64,000 bases of DNA from Cryptomeria japonica (Eukaryota > Streptophyta > Pinopsida > Cupressales > Cupressaceae). The notes below the pieces were generated by a model. That model was not told the DNA's origin. It saw only the letters and a list, made by a program, of their open reading frames with translations, and made no database searches. Numbering within the stretch: the stretch's first letter is position 1; each line of letters starts with the position of its first letter. Positions 37,301 to 48,849 of this stretch are shown in pieces. Both the position numbers and the translations under genes were made by a program. The stretch lies in NCBI RefSeq assembly GCF_030272615.1, contig NC_081414.1, positions 230,827,733-230,891,732 of the forward strand. The letters run 5' to 3'.

Positions 37301-38527
37301 AGAAACTTCCTTTTATCTCCAATCATGTGATGTCAACATCCAATGTCAATTACCCATTCATCCTTGTCTTCAATTTTAGCGGCAAGTTCCTTCTCTTCAG
37401 GTACATTCTCTTCCAGTGCCAAAACATCTTCCTTGATAGCCAGGAACACCCATTCCTTCCCATTGCCGAAACCACTAGTAGAGTCTTATGTCGGTTCATC
37501 ATAAGAATTAGTCAAACCTTCCTCATTCGCTATGTAGCATGATTTATCTATGTTTTTATTGTACTTATACTTGTTCTGATATCCAAAGTTAGACTTAAAA
37601 GATCTTCTAACTCTTTCTTCAAATCTTGAATTCCTTTCAGGACATCTAGATGCAAAATGACCTATCTTGTTACATGCAAAACATTTAAAAGGTGCTTTTC
37701 CTTCATGCTTACTTCCTACCGGTCCTTTAGGTACTCTTTAGAAAATAGTGCTTCAAGTTGCTCAAATTCTTCATCTTCTCTCTTCATATCATCCAATTCC
37801 TTTGCATATAAAGCTTTCCAATCTTGCTTGCCAGTTGATGATGCAGATGTATGAAAAGCAAGTTCACACTTCATAGCTCTAGAAGATCCAAATTCTTCAA
37901 GCTCAAAAGCAAATGATTTCCCAACAAAGATATCTCAGTTGACATAAGTATTAGCCATTGTTCTCAATTCATTAATTATGGTAGCCTTCATCTTGTAAGC
38001 TGGTGGTAAAGCTCTCAGAACTTTAGAATATTTCATCTTCACTCAGAGTTCCACCACAATATTGAATTCCCATAACATCCTCATTTACCCTTTCCATGAA
38101 TGCAGTAATCCTTTCATCTTCTTCCATCTTCAAGTTTTCATATCTCACCTGGTAACCATCAAGTTTAGCAATCTTCACAGTAGGGTCACCTTCATTAAGA
38201 GTCTCCAACTTATCCCATATAGTCTTTGTAGATGATTTGTCAGTTAATCCCATTATTTGTTGATTAGAAAGTGCACACAAGAGGGCTTCTCTTTTTCAAC
38301 AATCATTCTCAAGCTCCTTATCCAAGTTTGCCAAAGGAGGGTTTCTAGATGTCGGATTGTGAGGTGTAACACCATTCTTTGCGATCTCCCAAATCTCCTT
38401 GCCAAGACATCTCAGATGAGTCTCCATCTGAATCTTCCATACTGTAATTTGTTCCATCAAGCCTAGGAATATCTCTCTAAAAGATAGCTCCAGATAAACT
38501 AGATGAACTTGAACTGTTAGTCACCAT
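34308..38527 (-). pseudogene. Copia-3 gag-pol, broken
   Basis: Gag opens at ATG 38527 (MVTNSSSSS), hits stops, and continues at 38280-38023 (TIWDKLETLNEGDPTVKIAK). The zinc knuckle CFACNKIGHFASRC is at about 37688-37643. Integrase: 37159-36620 with LIHTDLCGPARVKSFQG, then 36619-36404, where the second catalytic position of the usual RSDxGGEF motif reads RSYHGGQF (Asp lost), followed by TPQQNGVVERK. RT is a long frame, 35947-34859 ([20 protein letters not shown]), with FVDDIIFGG instead of YVDD. RNase H is at 34862-34308 with SLSTTEAEY and NIFTKPLS. Element inactive. Confidence 0.87.
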
Positions 38528-38571
38528 ATGATCTTAATCAAGCGGTTAAGCTTTCTGCAGAGAGGACTAGA

Positions 38572-38584
38572 GCTCTGATACCAA
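38572..38584 (-). other. Copia-3 primer-binding site
   Basis: TTGGTATCAGAGC on the minus strand, one base inside the 5' LTR; complementary to initiator tRNA-Met. Confidence 0.88.
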
Positions 38585-38585
38585 T

Positions 38586-39808
38586 TGTTAGACAGTTCAA
38601 ATAACCGGAAGACAATTGAGAGGGGGGGGGTGAATCAGTTGTCTCAGATTACTAGAACCTTAAACAATTGAAACTTTAATATCGAAACCCAAAACATTAA
38701 TACTAGAATGCTTAAACCAATTATCGAAATAGTAGATATACCAATTAAGCATAAAGAATAATCAGATAATAAATACCATCCTCATGACACCAAGATTTGT
38801 ATGTGGAAAACTCGGTAAATGGAAAAACCACGGTGGGAAGCCTACCCACTGTCAGATAATACTTTTGCAGTAAGTATGTTAATTACAATTGAGGGGCCTT
38901 CACTTGCAGGAAGGACAACAACCTCAAGATCACTGCTCATCACAAAAGGAGTCTCATTGACTACATAGAAATCAAGACTACAATCCAGAGAAATGAATGA
39001 ACTACAAAGATAGCATCTCCTATGCCTGAGTACAATTTTGGTTAAGCTCAATACCAGAGGACTAAATCCTCTTACATAAACCCAATTTGATCTCCAATGA
39101 TTGACCAAATCCTCTGCCTGAATGATATTACATTATTCACTCATTACGTATCCCATATCCCATTCCATGATGATCTACAATGAGATCTTACATCATATAT
39201 ATACAAACCCTCAACCATAAACAATCAGGTCAGCCACCAGACAATAAACCAATTACATAATTACAAAACATGTCAGCCTAAGACTAAACAAATAATATCC
39301 AACCCATAAGAAATCCCAGAAACACATCGAGAGGTCCAATCCACACGTTACATTAAGCCGGTCCATAACCTAGATACACCGAGACCCAATTTAGGTCCAC
39401 ATATGCTAAAGAAATGATACCAATCCGCCAAGTCTCAAAAATGATCACCATTAGCATCCTGAATCTCCACCAAAAGCCACACCACCACCACTTATGCATA
39501 TCATCAAAAATCTTCATCAAAGCTCTGCCGGTGAAACCTTTGTCGGAACCACAAACCAAGCTTGCTAGAAAGATGGATAGCATCCGATCACTAGAACAAA
39601 ACCAACTGACTGAATATGAACCTGAATAAGCCAATTCCATAACACAAACATACTGGAGCATACCAAATCACGCCGGATCCAATCCATCCAGAAACCACAC
39701 ATATTACCGGAACTAGAAGGGTGCCAGAAAGCATCCAAAACAACTAGTGTTGACATCAATGACAAAACATAAATGCAACACATAATCAATTCCTCCAAAT
39801 GGCCAACA
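38586..39808 (-). repeat. Copia-3 5' LTR (1223 bp)
   Basis: Pairs with 32714-33943 along its whole length. It also carries a G run, shorter (about 9), at the same place. Confidence 0.92.
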
Positions 39809-39813
39809 CCTTA

Positions 39814-40769
39814 GTTAAAGAGTTTGCAACATTAATCAAAGTCTCTTCCTTAACCAAGTTCACCCTGCCATCATCAACCATATCTTAGACAAAATGATAC
39901 TGAACATTAATGTGTTTGGTTCGAGCATGAAATGTTAGGTTCTTAGGTAGGAAGATCACACTTTGACTATCACAATAAATTGTTACTAACCTTGTTTTAT
40001 TCCAATATCTTAACATAGTCTTGTAAGCTAGTTGGTTTCTTCACACGCATGAGTAGCTACCATATACTCTACTTCAGTAGTGGAAAAAGAAACCACAACC
40101 TATCTCTTACTCATCCAACTAATTGTGCCACCAAATAAAGTAAACACATAAGCACTGGTAGATCTCCTACTAATAACATTACGTGCCTATTTTGAATCCA
40201 CATAACCATAAATATCAAGGGAAATCTAGTTTCCTATCAAATTACCACGATAACACAAAGAATATTTTGAGGTACCCTTAAAATATCTAAAGACCCTTTT
40301 AATTACATCCCATTGAATTCTACCAACATTAGACATATATTTGGGAAGAACTCCCACTGCTTGGATAATGTCTGGTCTAGTGAAGAACATGGCATACATC
40401 AAACGTCTAACTACACTCTAGTAAGGCACTCTACTCATGTCTTCCATCTTTGATGGGGATGTAGGATAATCCGAAACAAATAATTATGTTTCAACTTTAA
40501 AAGGAATGCATGATGGTCTACAATCTTGCATATTGAACCTCTGTAAAACTAAATTCACATACTTAATATGGCCTAGCCATAACTTTCTGTTCACTCTATC
40601 CCTTCTAATTTTCATCTCAGAAATGTTTTTCATTGCACCAAGGTCTTTCATTTCAAATTTAGCAGCAAGTTGGGACATTAGTTCTGAAATCATACCTTTC
40701 CCTTTATCAATGAATAACATATCATCAACATATAATGTAGTGTACATGAAATGATCACCATTAGGTTAT
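39814..40769 (-). pseudogene. Copia-2 RT end and RNase H
   Basis: 40747-40484 reads MYTTLYVDDMLFIDKGKGMI, keeping the YVDD catalytic motif, then FEMKDLGAMKNISEMKI. Below it the RNase H part (40480-39814) has frame changes; VSFSTTEVEYMVATHAC is readable. The frame meets copia-3 at the CCTTA duplication. Confidence 0.75.
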
Positions 40770-41980
40770 GTCATGTGTGTGAAGTAGGGTACCTGCAACT
40801 GCAACACATACACTCAATAGATCATTACAAGCATGGTTAGCAAATTGAAATCAAATGAAATATAAACCGTGACAAAGCGACCTATCGCCTCCTAAGAGAT
40901 GCAAGTGTGGATTTGCTCTCAGATATAGATAAGCAATCCCAGTGACTTGACTACACCAAGACAAAGGATTTAAAATGATATGATGTGCAAGCTAGATGAT
41001 CGCATGATTAAGCTATATTGATCCAAGAAGATAATTATGCTAATGGGATGCATGATTATTCTAAATGATGATGCAATTAAGCTAGAATATGATCAAATTA
41101 AGCTAGATCTAAGATTCAATTGCCTATAATAACAATGCTTGAAATGAGATGAGATGGGATGTGCCTATAATAATAATGTTTAAATGATATTAGATGGGAT
41201 CCTTTGTGCTCCAAAATGGGGGATATTTATAGGATTTCCAAGGCTAGGGGTGAGGTGGTAGGAATCAATGGTCAAGATTTAATCTAAAGATATCAAGGGT
41301 CAAATTGGAGGAGGTTGGAGAAGAGACTAGAGGGAGGGACACTTTTCATCTCTGTGGTGACAAGTGTCAAGGAACCTTTCTCATAAGAGGGAAAGTGTCC
41401 AAGGGAGGAGACATGTGGCATAAGCGCCATGTGTCCCAAGGAGAGAATATCTACCCCATAGGAGGTTAGGATAAGGAGGTTAGGACGTGCAAGATAGGAT
41501 AGTGTTAGCTAAACCCAATATTAGGTGGAATGGGTTAGGTTAGTGGGTGGTTAGGTTAGGTGGTTAGAAGTTAGGAGCCATGTGGGGAATTTGAATTTAA
41601 AAATTCAAATAATAGGAAAAGGTTGATTAACTTTCAACAACTCATAAATTGATTTGTTTTAATTAATTAGGGGATTAGAAGAAATGAATTAAATGGGGGG
41701 GGGAGGATTGATTAATTTAGATTAATTAATCAAAGGGGGCTATTGAAATGAACCTATAAAATAAATCCTTAGATTTATTAATAAGCAGGTGAATGGGAAA
41801 TTTAATCAAATTGCTAATGAATTCAATTAAATTGGGAAGGGGGATTAATTAAATAATTGTTTATTTATTTAATTATCTTCAGACCATTTTTTAGGTGTAT
41901 ATAGGTTATAATAAACACAATGATCTAATTTAGAACAAATCACAAACTAAACATATATGTATCAAATTTTTGGTACCACA
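40770..41980. mobile_element. Insertion of about 1.2 kb in copia-2 RT, type unknown
   Basis: The RT frame stops after CKLNKSFYGLK (41991) and resumes near 40769, although these parts are close neighbours in a copia RT. The DNA between is non-coding, with TTAGG-rich words near 41460-41580 and AATTAATT-rich AT tracts near 41640-41880. I could not find convincing terminal repeats or a target duplication, so the edges are approximate. A solo LTR is the likeliest explanation. Confidence 0.5.
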
Positions 41981-42530
41981 TCCTAGGACTTTATTTTAGG
42001 CCATAAAAAGATTTATTCAATTTACAAACCAAATTACTTTTATTTTTTACCATGTAGTGCTCTAGTTGTATCATTTTAATATCCTCCTCCAAATCACCAT
42101 GAAGGAGAACAATTTTTACGTCCATTTTATTGACCTCTAAATCATAAACAACAACAATAGAAAGCAAAAACCTAATGGATGTCATTTTTGCAATAGGATA
42201 AAATATATCACCATAATTAACACCCTCAAATTGAGAGGAGCCTTCGCAACTAACATTGCTTTATACTTCCCAATACATCCATTTGAACTAATCTTTTTGT
42301 TGAACAACCTTATGCTTCTCAATACTTTCATTGCTTTATACTTCTCAATACTTCCAAAGATGTCTTCTTTCATAGCAATCTTATAGGATTCTGCACCATT
42401 CATACCTAATGCCTCTTCTAGAGATCTAGGTTCATCCACATTAGTATTCAAAGAAAAAATACATCTCCAATAATCAAACAAATACCTTTCAGGTGGTTGT
42501 CTATGTCTTGTGGACCTACAAACAAGCTCA
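41981..42530 (-). pseudogene. Copia-2 RT N-terminal part
   Basis: 42481-42182 contains a linker (CRSTRHRQPPERY just upstream) and SLEEALGMNGAESYKIAMKE. It has an internal 76-bp duplication, so that KYKAM occurs twice. 42185-41991 reads VVYDLEVNKMDVKIVLLHGD, the RT block that holds the first catalytic Asp. Stops lie between the pieces. Confidence 0.75.
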
Positions 42531-42539
42531 ATACGCTAT

Positions 42540-43650
42540 TGTTGTACCTGCATCTATAACATCTGGTCTGGAACCCCGCTATCTAGGCTGTAACTTCTCA
42601 AACTCAATATAAGCTACATGCGGTCTAATCACGGGTCCCTAGTCTCCAAACTCTATGGTGGATCCCACACAATATGCCACACCTGTAGTTACATCTTGTT
42701 GCTCCCCAAATTGTCTTTGTACCCTCTCTAGTAGCTGAACCTCAATAACCCTCTATCTCATAATAGTCCTACCTATTAGGTACCTCTCCTATCTACAATA
42801 AGGAAGATCATCATCATCATCTGATCAACCCAGACAATCCTTCTATGGTCTCCACAAAAAATCCCTCAGGTAGTCTAGCTGATGTCTCTTGTACAATGTA
42901 TGTCTCAATGATCCATGTGATAACACCCCATCATAACAATAGACATAAGGTTGTCTAGTCCATACCTCTTTGTTTGGTATAGTTTTGCAGACTGCTATAT
43001 GCTCAAAATCCCACACATGTAATAAAGTCAACTTGCTACTAATAGTCAATGTTCATCTTTATGCCACCCAGTGTAGATGAAAGTATAACATCCCAAGCAT
43101 GCATGACCCCCACAAAAATATCGTACCCTTAATAACCATCATATCTAACACTCATCCCCATCCAATAGGGAATCCATGTCCTCTCCTATCTATTGCTACC
43201 AATCTTGCTATCATTGCAATGATGATAGTCACCAACCACAAAAGTTGAGTTGTCATTGTCTCCCATCTAATCTTATAGTCAATCATTCATAACTCATCAT
43301 CTTCCACCTCAAATCTCAAAGCCTCTCTCACAGTAGCAGGATCGTACATAGCTAACTCTCCATGAATAGGAATCCTAAGTATCTACCACACATCCTCTGG
43401 TATGGTTGTCATGTCTCTGTCAACAGATGAAATGAATTCATCTTAGAGTGTCATTGCTCTATTAGTGTGGTGATAAGAGTCCTATTTGCCCTTATCTCAG
43501 GCATATATGTGATATGATATAGCCCTAAATGCAATAAGAAATCTCTCTCATATCCCCATAGCTAATGACACAGTGATAGGTATGAAGGTCGACTCTCATG
43601 AGTCTATAAATTCAAAAGATCAACCTACGAGATATTGAGGCAAACATTGT
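42540..43650 (-). pseudogene. Plant mobile domain (PMD) ORF remnant, copy 1
   Basis: The minus strand reads DEFISSVDRDMTTIPEDVW, then RIPIHGELAMYDPATVREAL, later SSKLTLLHVWDFEHIAVCKT and RQPYVYCYDG. These match the plant mobile domain pattern (a W-rich LLQxWxxEHI block). Many stops interrupt it. PMD proteins are plant-specific, often carried by transposons, and some host copies act in gene silencing. Its left edge meets copia-2 at about 42530. Confidence 0.6.
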
Positions 43651-46276
43651 GTTAACCTAACCTTAATCACAACCTCTTATCCAATTAGTTATGTATCAAT
43701 CCCTATTTAGAAACCCTAACTTGGAACCCTAATTTAGTACTCTAATCAGGCACATGAGCTCCAAACCATAGTCAACCCTAGGTCAAACCATTCCTAATCT
43801 CATTTAGACCCAAACCCTAAACCTTAATTTCTTTGCATGTTGACCCAGTCAACTAAGCATCAAAACCTACTCAGTTGTGCAGCTTAACCTAGTCAACCGT
43901 GTAGTTGTAGCTCTCAATTCATAGTTCTTCAGTAAACTACACATAAAAAACACTTAACTATGCAACTTTGATCCCATAGCCCCCAAAAAGCATTGTAAAT
44001 GAGAAAATTAAACCTAGAAAAGCGCGCTCAAATAAAAATTAACAAGTAGGATCCAAGGTACATATTGTTGGTCCCGCACCCTTCAGTTGTTGGTAGCTCT
44101 GCAAATGCTCACCATGATGATTCTCCCTTAGAATTTACACCATTCCTGCTAACTTCTTGTTCCAGAGAACCAATTCTTTCAAAAAAGAGAGTGAAAATGA
44201 ACTCTTTTCACCCTCCCACCCCCTTTTATACCCCTCTTACTTGCCTAAATGGATGTACATGCACTCTCATTTGAATTGGTTATGGTCTTTCTCACCTTAA
44301 CGAGCTTGTAACTTTGTGACTTAACTCTGATTTCACTTTCATTCGCGATTTTGGGATCCTGGTGTCATTGTCGACAAATTAACCTTTTTTATAGATTTTT
44401 TTTCAATCAATTTCTCGAGGGGCCACCCTTATACCTTGTCATACTCGGGGAATATTTAATGTGATTTTTATTGAATTTTCTTATAAATAATATTCTAAAT
44501 CACATTGTCTCAAAGACGGGCAAAATTTAGACACTAAAAATTGGTAAATGCATGTGTTCTTTATTTTTAACCTAATTGCGTGAATAGTCTTTATTATTCA
44601 TGCGATCCTTTCTTGCTTCTCCTTTCCCATTTCTTTGTCATGTTGACATCATTTTAATCCCATTTCAAGTATGGTATATCATTTTGACTTAAAATCCATC
44701 CTATCGATGTCAGTTCATTCCCATTTTGATCCTGTAATGTCAATTAGTCCCAAAAACCTGTCCCGATTAGGTCATTTTGTTCTTGTTTTGATCTTGTCAT
44801 TCCCCGTTTCCCATTTTCCATCCAGATCGGATAATTTTATCCCAATTTCAAGTTTTTGACATCAGTTTGACCTCTTTCCCTACCCCATGGCATCGCATAA
44901 TCCTATTTTAGTCTTTTGACCCACTTTGACCTAGTTTACCCACTTTCACCTGGTTTGACCTAATTTTTCCATTTTGGCTCAATTATTCCCATTTTTCATC
45001 TAGATTGCATCATTTTCTCCTAATTTTGAGTTTATGACACCATTTTGACCTCTTCTCCTTCCCCATGGTTTCGAATCAGTCCCATTTTAGTCTTTTGAGC
45101 TACTTTGACCTGATTTACCCGATTTTACCCTGTTTGACCCAATTTTCTCATTTTGGCTCAATTCTTCCCTTTTTGGGTCTGAACCTTCCCAATTATTCCC
45201 AATTTCACCTAATTTGACCTAATTTGACTTAATTTGACCAAATTAAATTCTTGGGCATTAATTTGTCTAATCTGCTCTTTTAGGTTTAATTAAATAAACC
45301 CCTTTCTTTACTAACAATTCTTCTAAAGTTAATTAAATAAATTTAATAATTTATTTATTTATCCCCTTTTGCCCATTAATCACATAATTTCATTTTATTT
45401 AATTAATTTAATCATAAATGCTAATAATAAATTATATTTATTAATTTATTTTATTTATATTCTTCCAAAGTAAAGGTAATTAATAAATTTTATTTATTAA
45501 TTTATCTTTATCTAATTTTTTGAGATGAGATATTTAATAAATTTTATTTATTTAATTATCTATATTTATCCTCTCATATGAGGATAATATATGCTTTTCT
45601 TAAATTTTAATTCATTCTTCTATTTATCTTCCTATTTTTTAAATTTGGGGAAGTAATATCTTGATTTTAAAAAATCAATCTTTTTGGAAATATCTCATTT
45701 ATTTTAATTTTAAATTAAAAAATGAGATGTGTAGTTGAAAATCAGCTTTCTTCCTTTTTCTCTACTTTATCTTCATCATTTTCATCCTTGAATGACAGCT
45801 TTGCTATGCACTCAATCACGTCTGTTCGATTAACCAAAAATATTTTCAATCATGTCTATCGGTTGAGTTTTAAGTTTTCTATAAATTGAGGTCTCTTTCA
45901 TCAATCTAATCATCTAATTTTCCTATCATTATTCTATTGAAATAGCTTAGCAATAATCCATTTGTAGGCATCCTTACTTTGTTGAAATAATCTAGCAATT
46001 AACAATTAGCATTTCTATCTTGCATAATCATATTTTCTAGTAAATCTTGAATATCACATCCTTACTTTCATTTCATATTTGCACTTGCACAATGAGAACA
46101 ACATATCAGAATTAGAGATGAAAGGAAGAACAACATAGCTTTATTGAAGAATCATGGAAGAGTTGATCAACATTTAATTCATGTTTTCATTTCAGTAGTT
46201 ATATTGGTTAGAGTAGGAATTATTTGCATATTATTTAAGTTTTTGATTAGCTTAGATGAATTTCATGCAATGGTTT
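43651..46276. other. Non-coding, LTR-like DNA without a gene
   Basis: No domain-bearing frame. The stretch has LTR-like features: TTTGACC-rich tandem repeats (44810-45170), strong AT tracts (45260-45760) and a short plus frame at 44065-44274 that I do not trust. No matching second copy lies within the window, so I do not call it an LTR. Confidence 0.45.
44810..45170. repeat. TTTGACC-rich tandem repeat, period 178 bp
   Basis: CCCCATGG followed by CATTTTAGTCTTTTGA-like and CTTTGACCT words occurs at 44883 and again at 45061. A third, more diverged partial copy precedes them. Confidence 0.75.
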
Positions 46277-46435
46277 TGTTAGAAGTACGACTGTCGCTGC
46301 ACCAAAAGACGAACCTGTTAATTCTCTATATAACCACTAGACTTATAGAATCCACATGAGGTAGTTAAGCCATGTCACAAACTCGAGCGCTGAGCTGCAC
46401 ATCACAAGGAGACCAAGGGTGCACACCTGGCAACA
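46277..46435 (-). repeat. TRIM 3' LTR (159 bp)
   Basis: Same length and ends as 46494-46652; the shared block includes CAAGGGTGCACACCT. Confidence 0.85.
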
Positions 46436-46493
46436 ATCCCTCCCTAGTGCAAGCAAGGGCGTTTGAACTTGTGATCCAGGCTCTGATACTACT

Positions 46494-46652
46494 TGTTAGA
46501 AGTATGGTTGTCATTGTACCGAAAGATCTACTTGTTAATGCCTGATACAACCACTAGAATTATAAAATCCACTGGAGGCAGTTAAGCCATGTCACAAACC
46601 CAAGCACTATATTGCACATCATAAGGAGACCAAGGGTGCACACCTTATAACA
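46494..46652 (-). repeat. TRIM 5' LTR (159 bp)
   Basis: Pairs with 46277-46435 and is followed, on the minus strand, by the primer-binding site. Confidence 0.85.
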
Positions 46653-46849
46653 AGTTTGATTTCTTAACTTGATTTCCTAATCTACACTACTTGCTCGCCC
46701 ACAATATAAATTTGGAGGATACACAAAACATACTTTGGAATCATTGACATGTCTCAAGTGGGTAGATGAGACAAGCGTGCTCCCCATGACACCTATTTGA
46801 TAATTCTATCAGTATGCATAGGTTAGCCTTGATCTCAGGCATAAATGTT

Positions 46850-48849
46850 GAAACACATGTTATTATTAAATTTGATCCTCTAAAACATCTCTTATCTAAA
46901 CTTGATCTCTCAAAACACTTAGCAAAATGGGTTATGTCTTTAACTTAGTTTGACCTTAAGTTTGTTTCTCAAAATATTATTAAATTAGGACAAGATTTAA
47001 CCAACCATTTGGTTGATGATTATTCTCCTCTTACTTTACATAACCAAGATTCATTTCTTGATGATCTTGTTCTTCCTTGAGATGTCAACAAAACTTAGGA
47101 ATTATATTTTGATGGATCTAGGTGTCGAACTAGCTTTGGTGTTGGTGTTATATTGATACCACCTTTAAGAAAACTGATCCCTTTATCCTATCAACTCAAT
47201 TTCCTATGTACTAACAACATTGTTGGATATGAAGCCCTTATTGTTGGCCTAAAAGTGATTTTATCCTTTAAAATTTAACACCTTCATATCTTTGCTGATT
47301 CACAACTGATTATAAGACAAGTTATGGGAACATATCAGGCTAAACAAAATAAACTTTCTCGATACTATGATTTAGTCTTATCATTATTAAACAACTTTGC
47401 TTGTTACACCATAGATCCCATCCCCCGAAATGACAATTGACATGCAGATGAAATGACAAACACAACTTCCATTATATCCCTTGAAGATCCTTTTGTGGAC
47501 TATCAATTCATCATTCATAATCTTTCTTCACCTACTTTTTTTTATAACTCTAGTGAGGTTTCTTATTGTTACAACTTAGACTTTGATGAATGGTACTCTC
47601 ATATTTTTCTATATTTGGCTGATTGTACTTTTCCTGATTCCACAAGTAAAAACACTAGAGATTTCATTAGTAAAATTTCTACATGATACACTATTGTCTC
47701 AAATTTCCTTTATAAAAGGGCTTATAATGGTCTTCTTCTTTGTTATCTCAAAAAAACTAAGATCCCTATTTCCCTTGAGGAGGCACATTCAGGGGCTTGT
47801 GAGGGGCATTTTGGTGAAAAATCTTTGGTCCAAAGGTTTCTCTAAATGGGATACTATTGGCAAACCATTGAAAATGATTCATTTTCATTTGTCAAAGGGT
47901 CTCATTAGTGTCAACAACATAAAAATTTGATCCATGTTCCTGCTCATGAACTTAGATCTCAAGTTGCTTCTTGGCCATTTTCATTATAAGGTTTGGATCT
48001 TATCAACAAAATCTCCCCTCCTTCTTCACAAGGATGTACCTTTATTATTATCGTGATATATTACTTTATGAAGTGGGTTGAGGCTATTCCTCTTTGATCC
48101 ACTATGACTGATGCAATTTGTTAAATTATTCTAAACAACATCATTTCTCAATTTGGTATAATCTTCCACTCCGATTTTAGACAATGGTACTTAATTTAAA
48201 GAAACATGTGGAGAAGTTCCTTGAGAAATGCAATAGAAAAAATCAATTATATACTCCATACTATACTCATTCAAATGGCCAAGCTGAAGCCTCTAATTGG
48301 ATTATCGAATAAATCCTTCCTAAGATTGTCAATAAGCATGGTAAATATTGGCATACTCAATTATCTTATGATTTATGGGCCTATAGAAATAGTGTTCATA
48401 TAGCTATAGGTACAACTCCTTATAATCTTATTTACGGTGCTAACACAATTATGTCTTTGGAGTTAGAAAATCCTTCATAGCAAATTTCTCTTAAGGGAAT
48501 AATTTATGATGACCCTTATAGAGAACAACAACTTCAACAACTTGACATTCTCGATGAACAACATATAAATGCTCTCAAACATATTCAAGATTATCATAAG
48601 ACTCTACAACAAAGCTACAATGATAAGGTTTTCCAATGCTCTTTCTCCATAGGTGACTTGGTGCTCTATGAGAATCAAGGCAACATAATTGCTCTACTGA
48701 GGGAAAAAGAAAAATTCACTCTGAATCGGCTTGGGCCATACATTATTACTATCATCTATGGATCAAGTGCTTACAAGATAGCAGATATTGAAGGTATGCT
48801 TCTGAAAGAGCCCATAAATGGTATTCATCTTTGCAGATACTATGCCTAA
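46850..48849 (+). pseudogene. Ty3/gypsy RNase H-integrase fragment
   Basis: Plus strand. RNase H: ELYFDGSRCRTSFGVGVIL (about 47100), GYEALIVGLKVILSF and ADSQLIIRQVMGTYQAKQNK. A degenerate integrase zinc finger follows (EEAHSGACEGHFGEKSL, about 47775). The core has GCTFIIIVIYYFMKWVEAIP (about 48030) and ILDNGT (about 48176), then HSNGQAEASNWII and YGANTIMSLELENPS. The frame 48658-48849 (RLGPYIITIIYGSSAYKIAD) ends the polyprotein. Stops and frame shifts are frequent. RT and LTRs were not found. Confidence 0.78.

Larger units (their letters stand above)
32714..39808 (-). mobile_element. Copia-3: full-length Ty1/copia retrotransposon (7095 bp), TSD CCTTA
   Basis: LTRs at 32714-33943 and 38586-39808 start TGTTAGAC and end CAACA on the plus strand. 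CCTTA flanks both sides (32709-32713 and 39809-39813). Gag, integrase, RT and RNase H follow in copia order on the minus strand. The LTRs differ noticeably, roughly one position in ten by eye over their first 300 bp, so it is older than copia-1. It is inserted in the RNase H end of copia-2. Confidence 0.92.
30728..42530 (-). mobile_element. Copia-2: old Ty1/copia element, split and 5'-truncated
   Basis: The 3' LTR and the end of RNase H lie at about 30728-32713, and the rest of RNase H and RT at 39814 to about 42530. The two parts are separated by copia-3. Removing copia-3 and one CCTTA lets the RNase H frame run on through a SLTKVV motif, which shows that the parts are one element. No 5' LTR, gag or integrase remain: beyond about 42530 the sequence is plant mobile domain DNA. 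The LTR holds a 963-bp inverted-repeat element and the RT an insertion of about 1.2 kb. Confidence 0.75.
46277..46652 (-). mobile_element. TRIM (miniature LTR retrotransposon), 376 bp
   Basis: Two LTRs of exactly 159 bp (46277-46435 and 46494-46652), both TGTTAGAAGTA...AACA on the plus strand, flank only 58 bp. On the minus strand these 58 bp hold a primer-binding site (AGTATCAGAGCC, close to the initiator tRNA-Met complement) beside the right LTR, and a purine tract (TAGGGAGGGAT) beside the left LTR. The flanks are GGTTT (46272-46276) and AGTTT (46653-46657), a one-mismatch 5-bp duplication. It encodes no protein, so a partner element must supply enzymes. The LTRs differ at many positions. 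Confidence 0.85.

Noticed and set aside
46277-46652. Possible Cassandra element (TRIM with 5S RNA)
   Set aside because: I looked for the 5S promoter blocks in the LTRs on both strands and did not see them.
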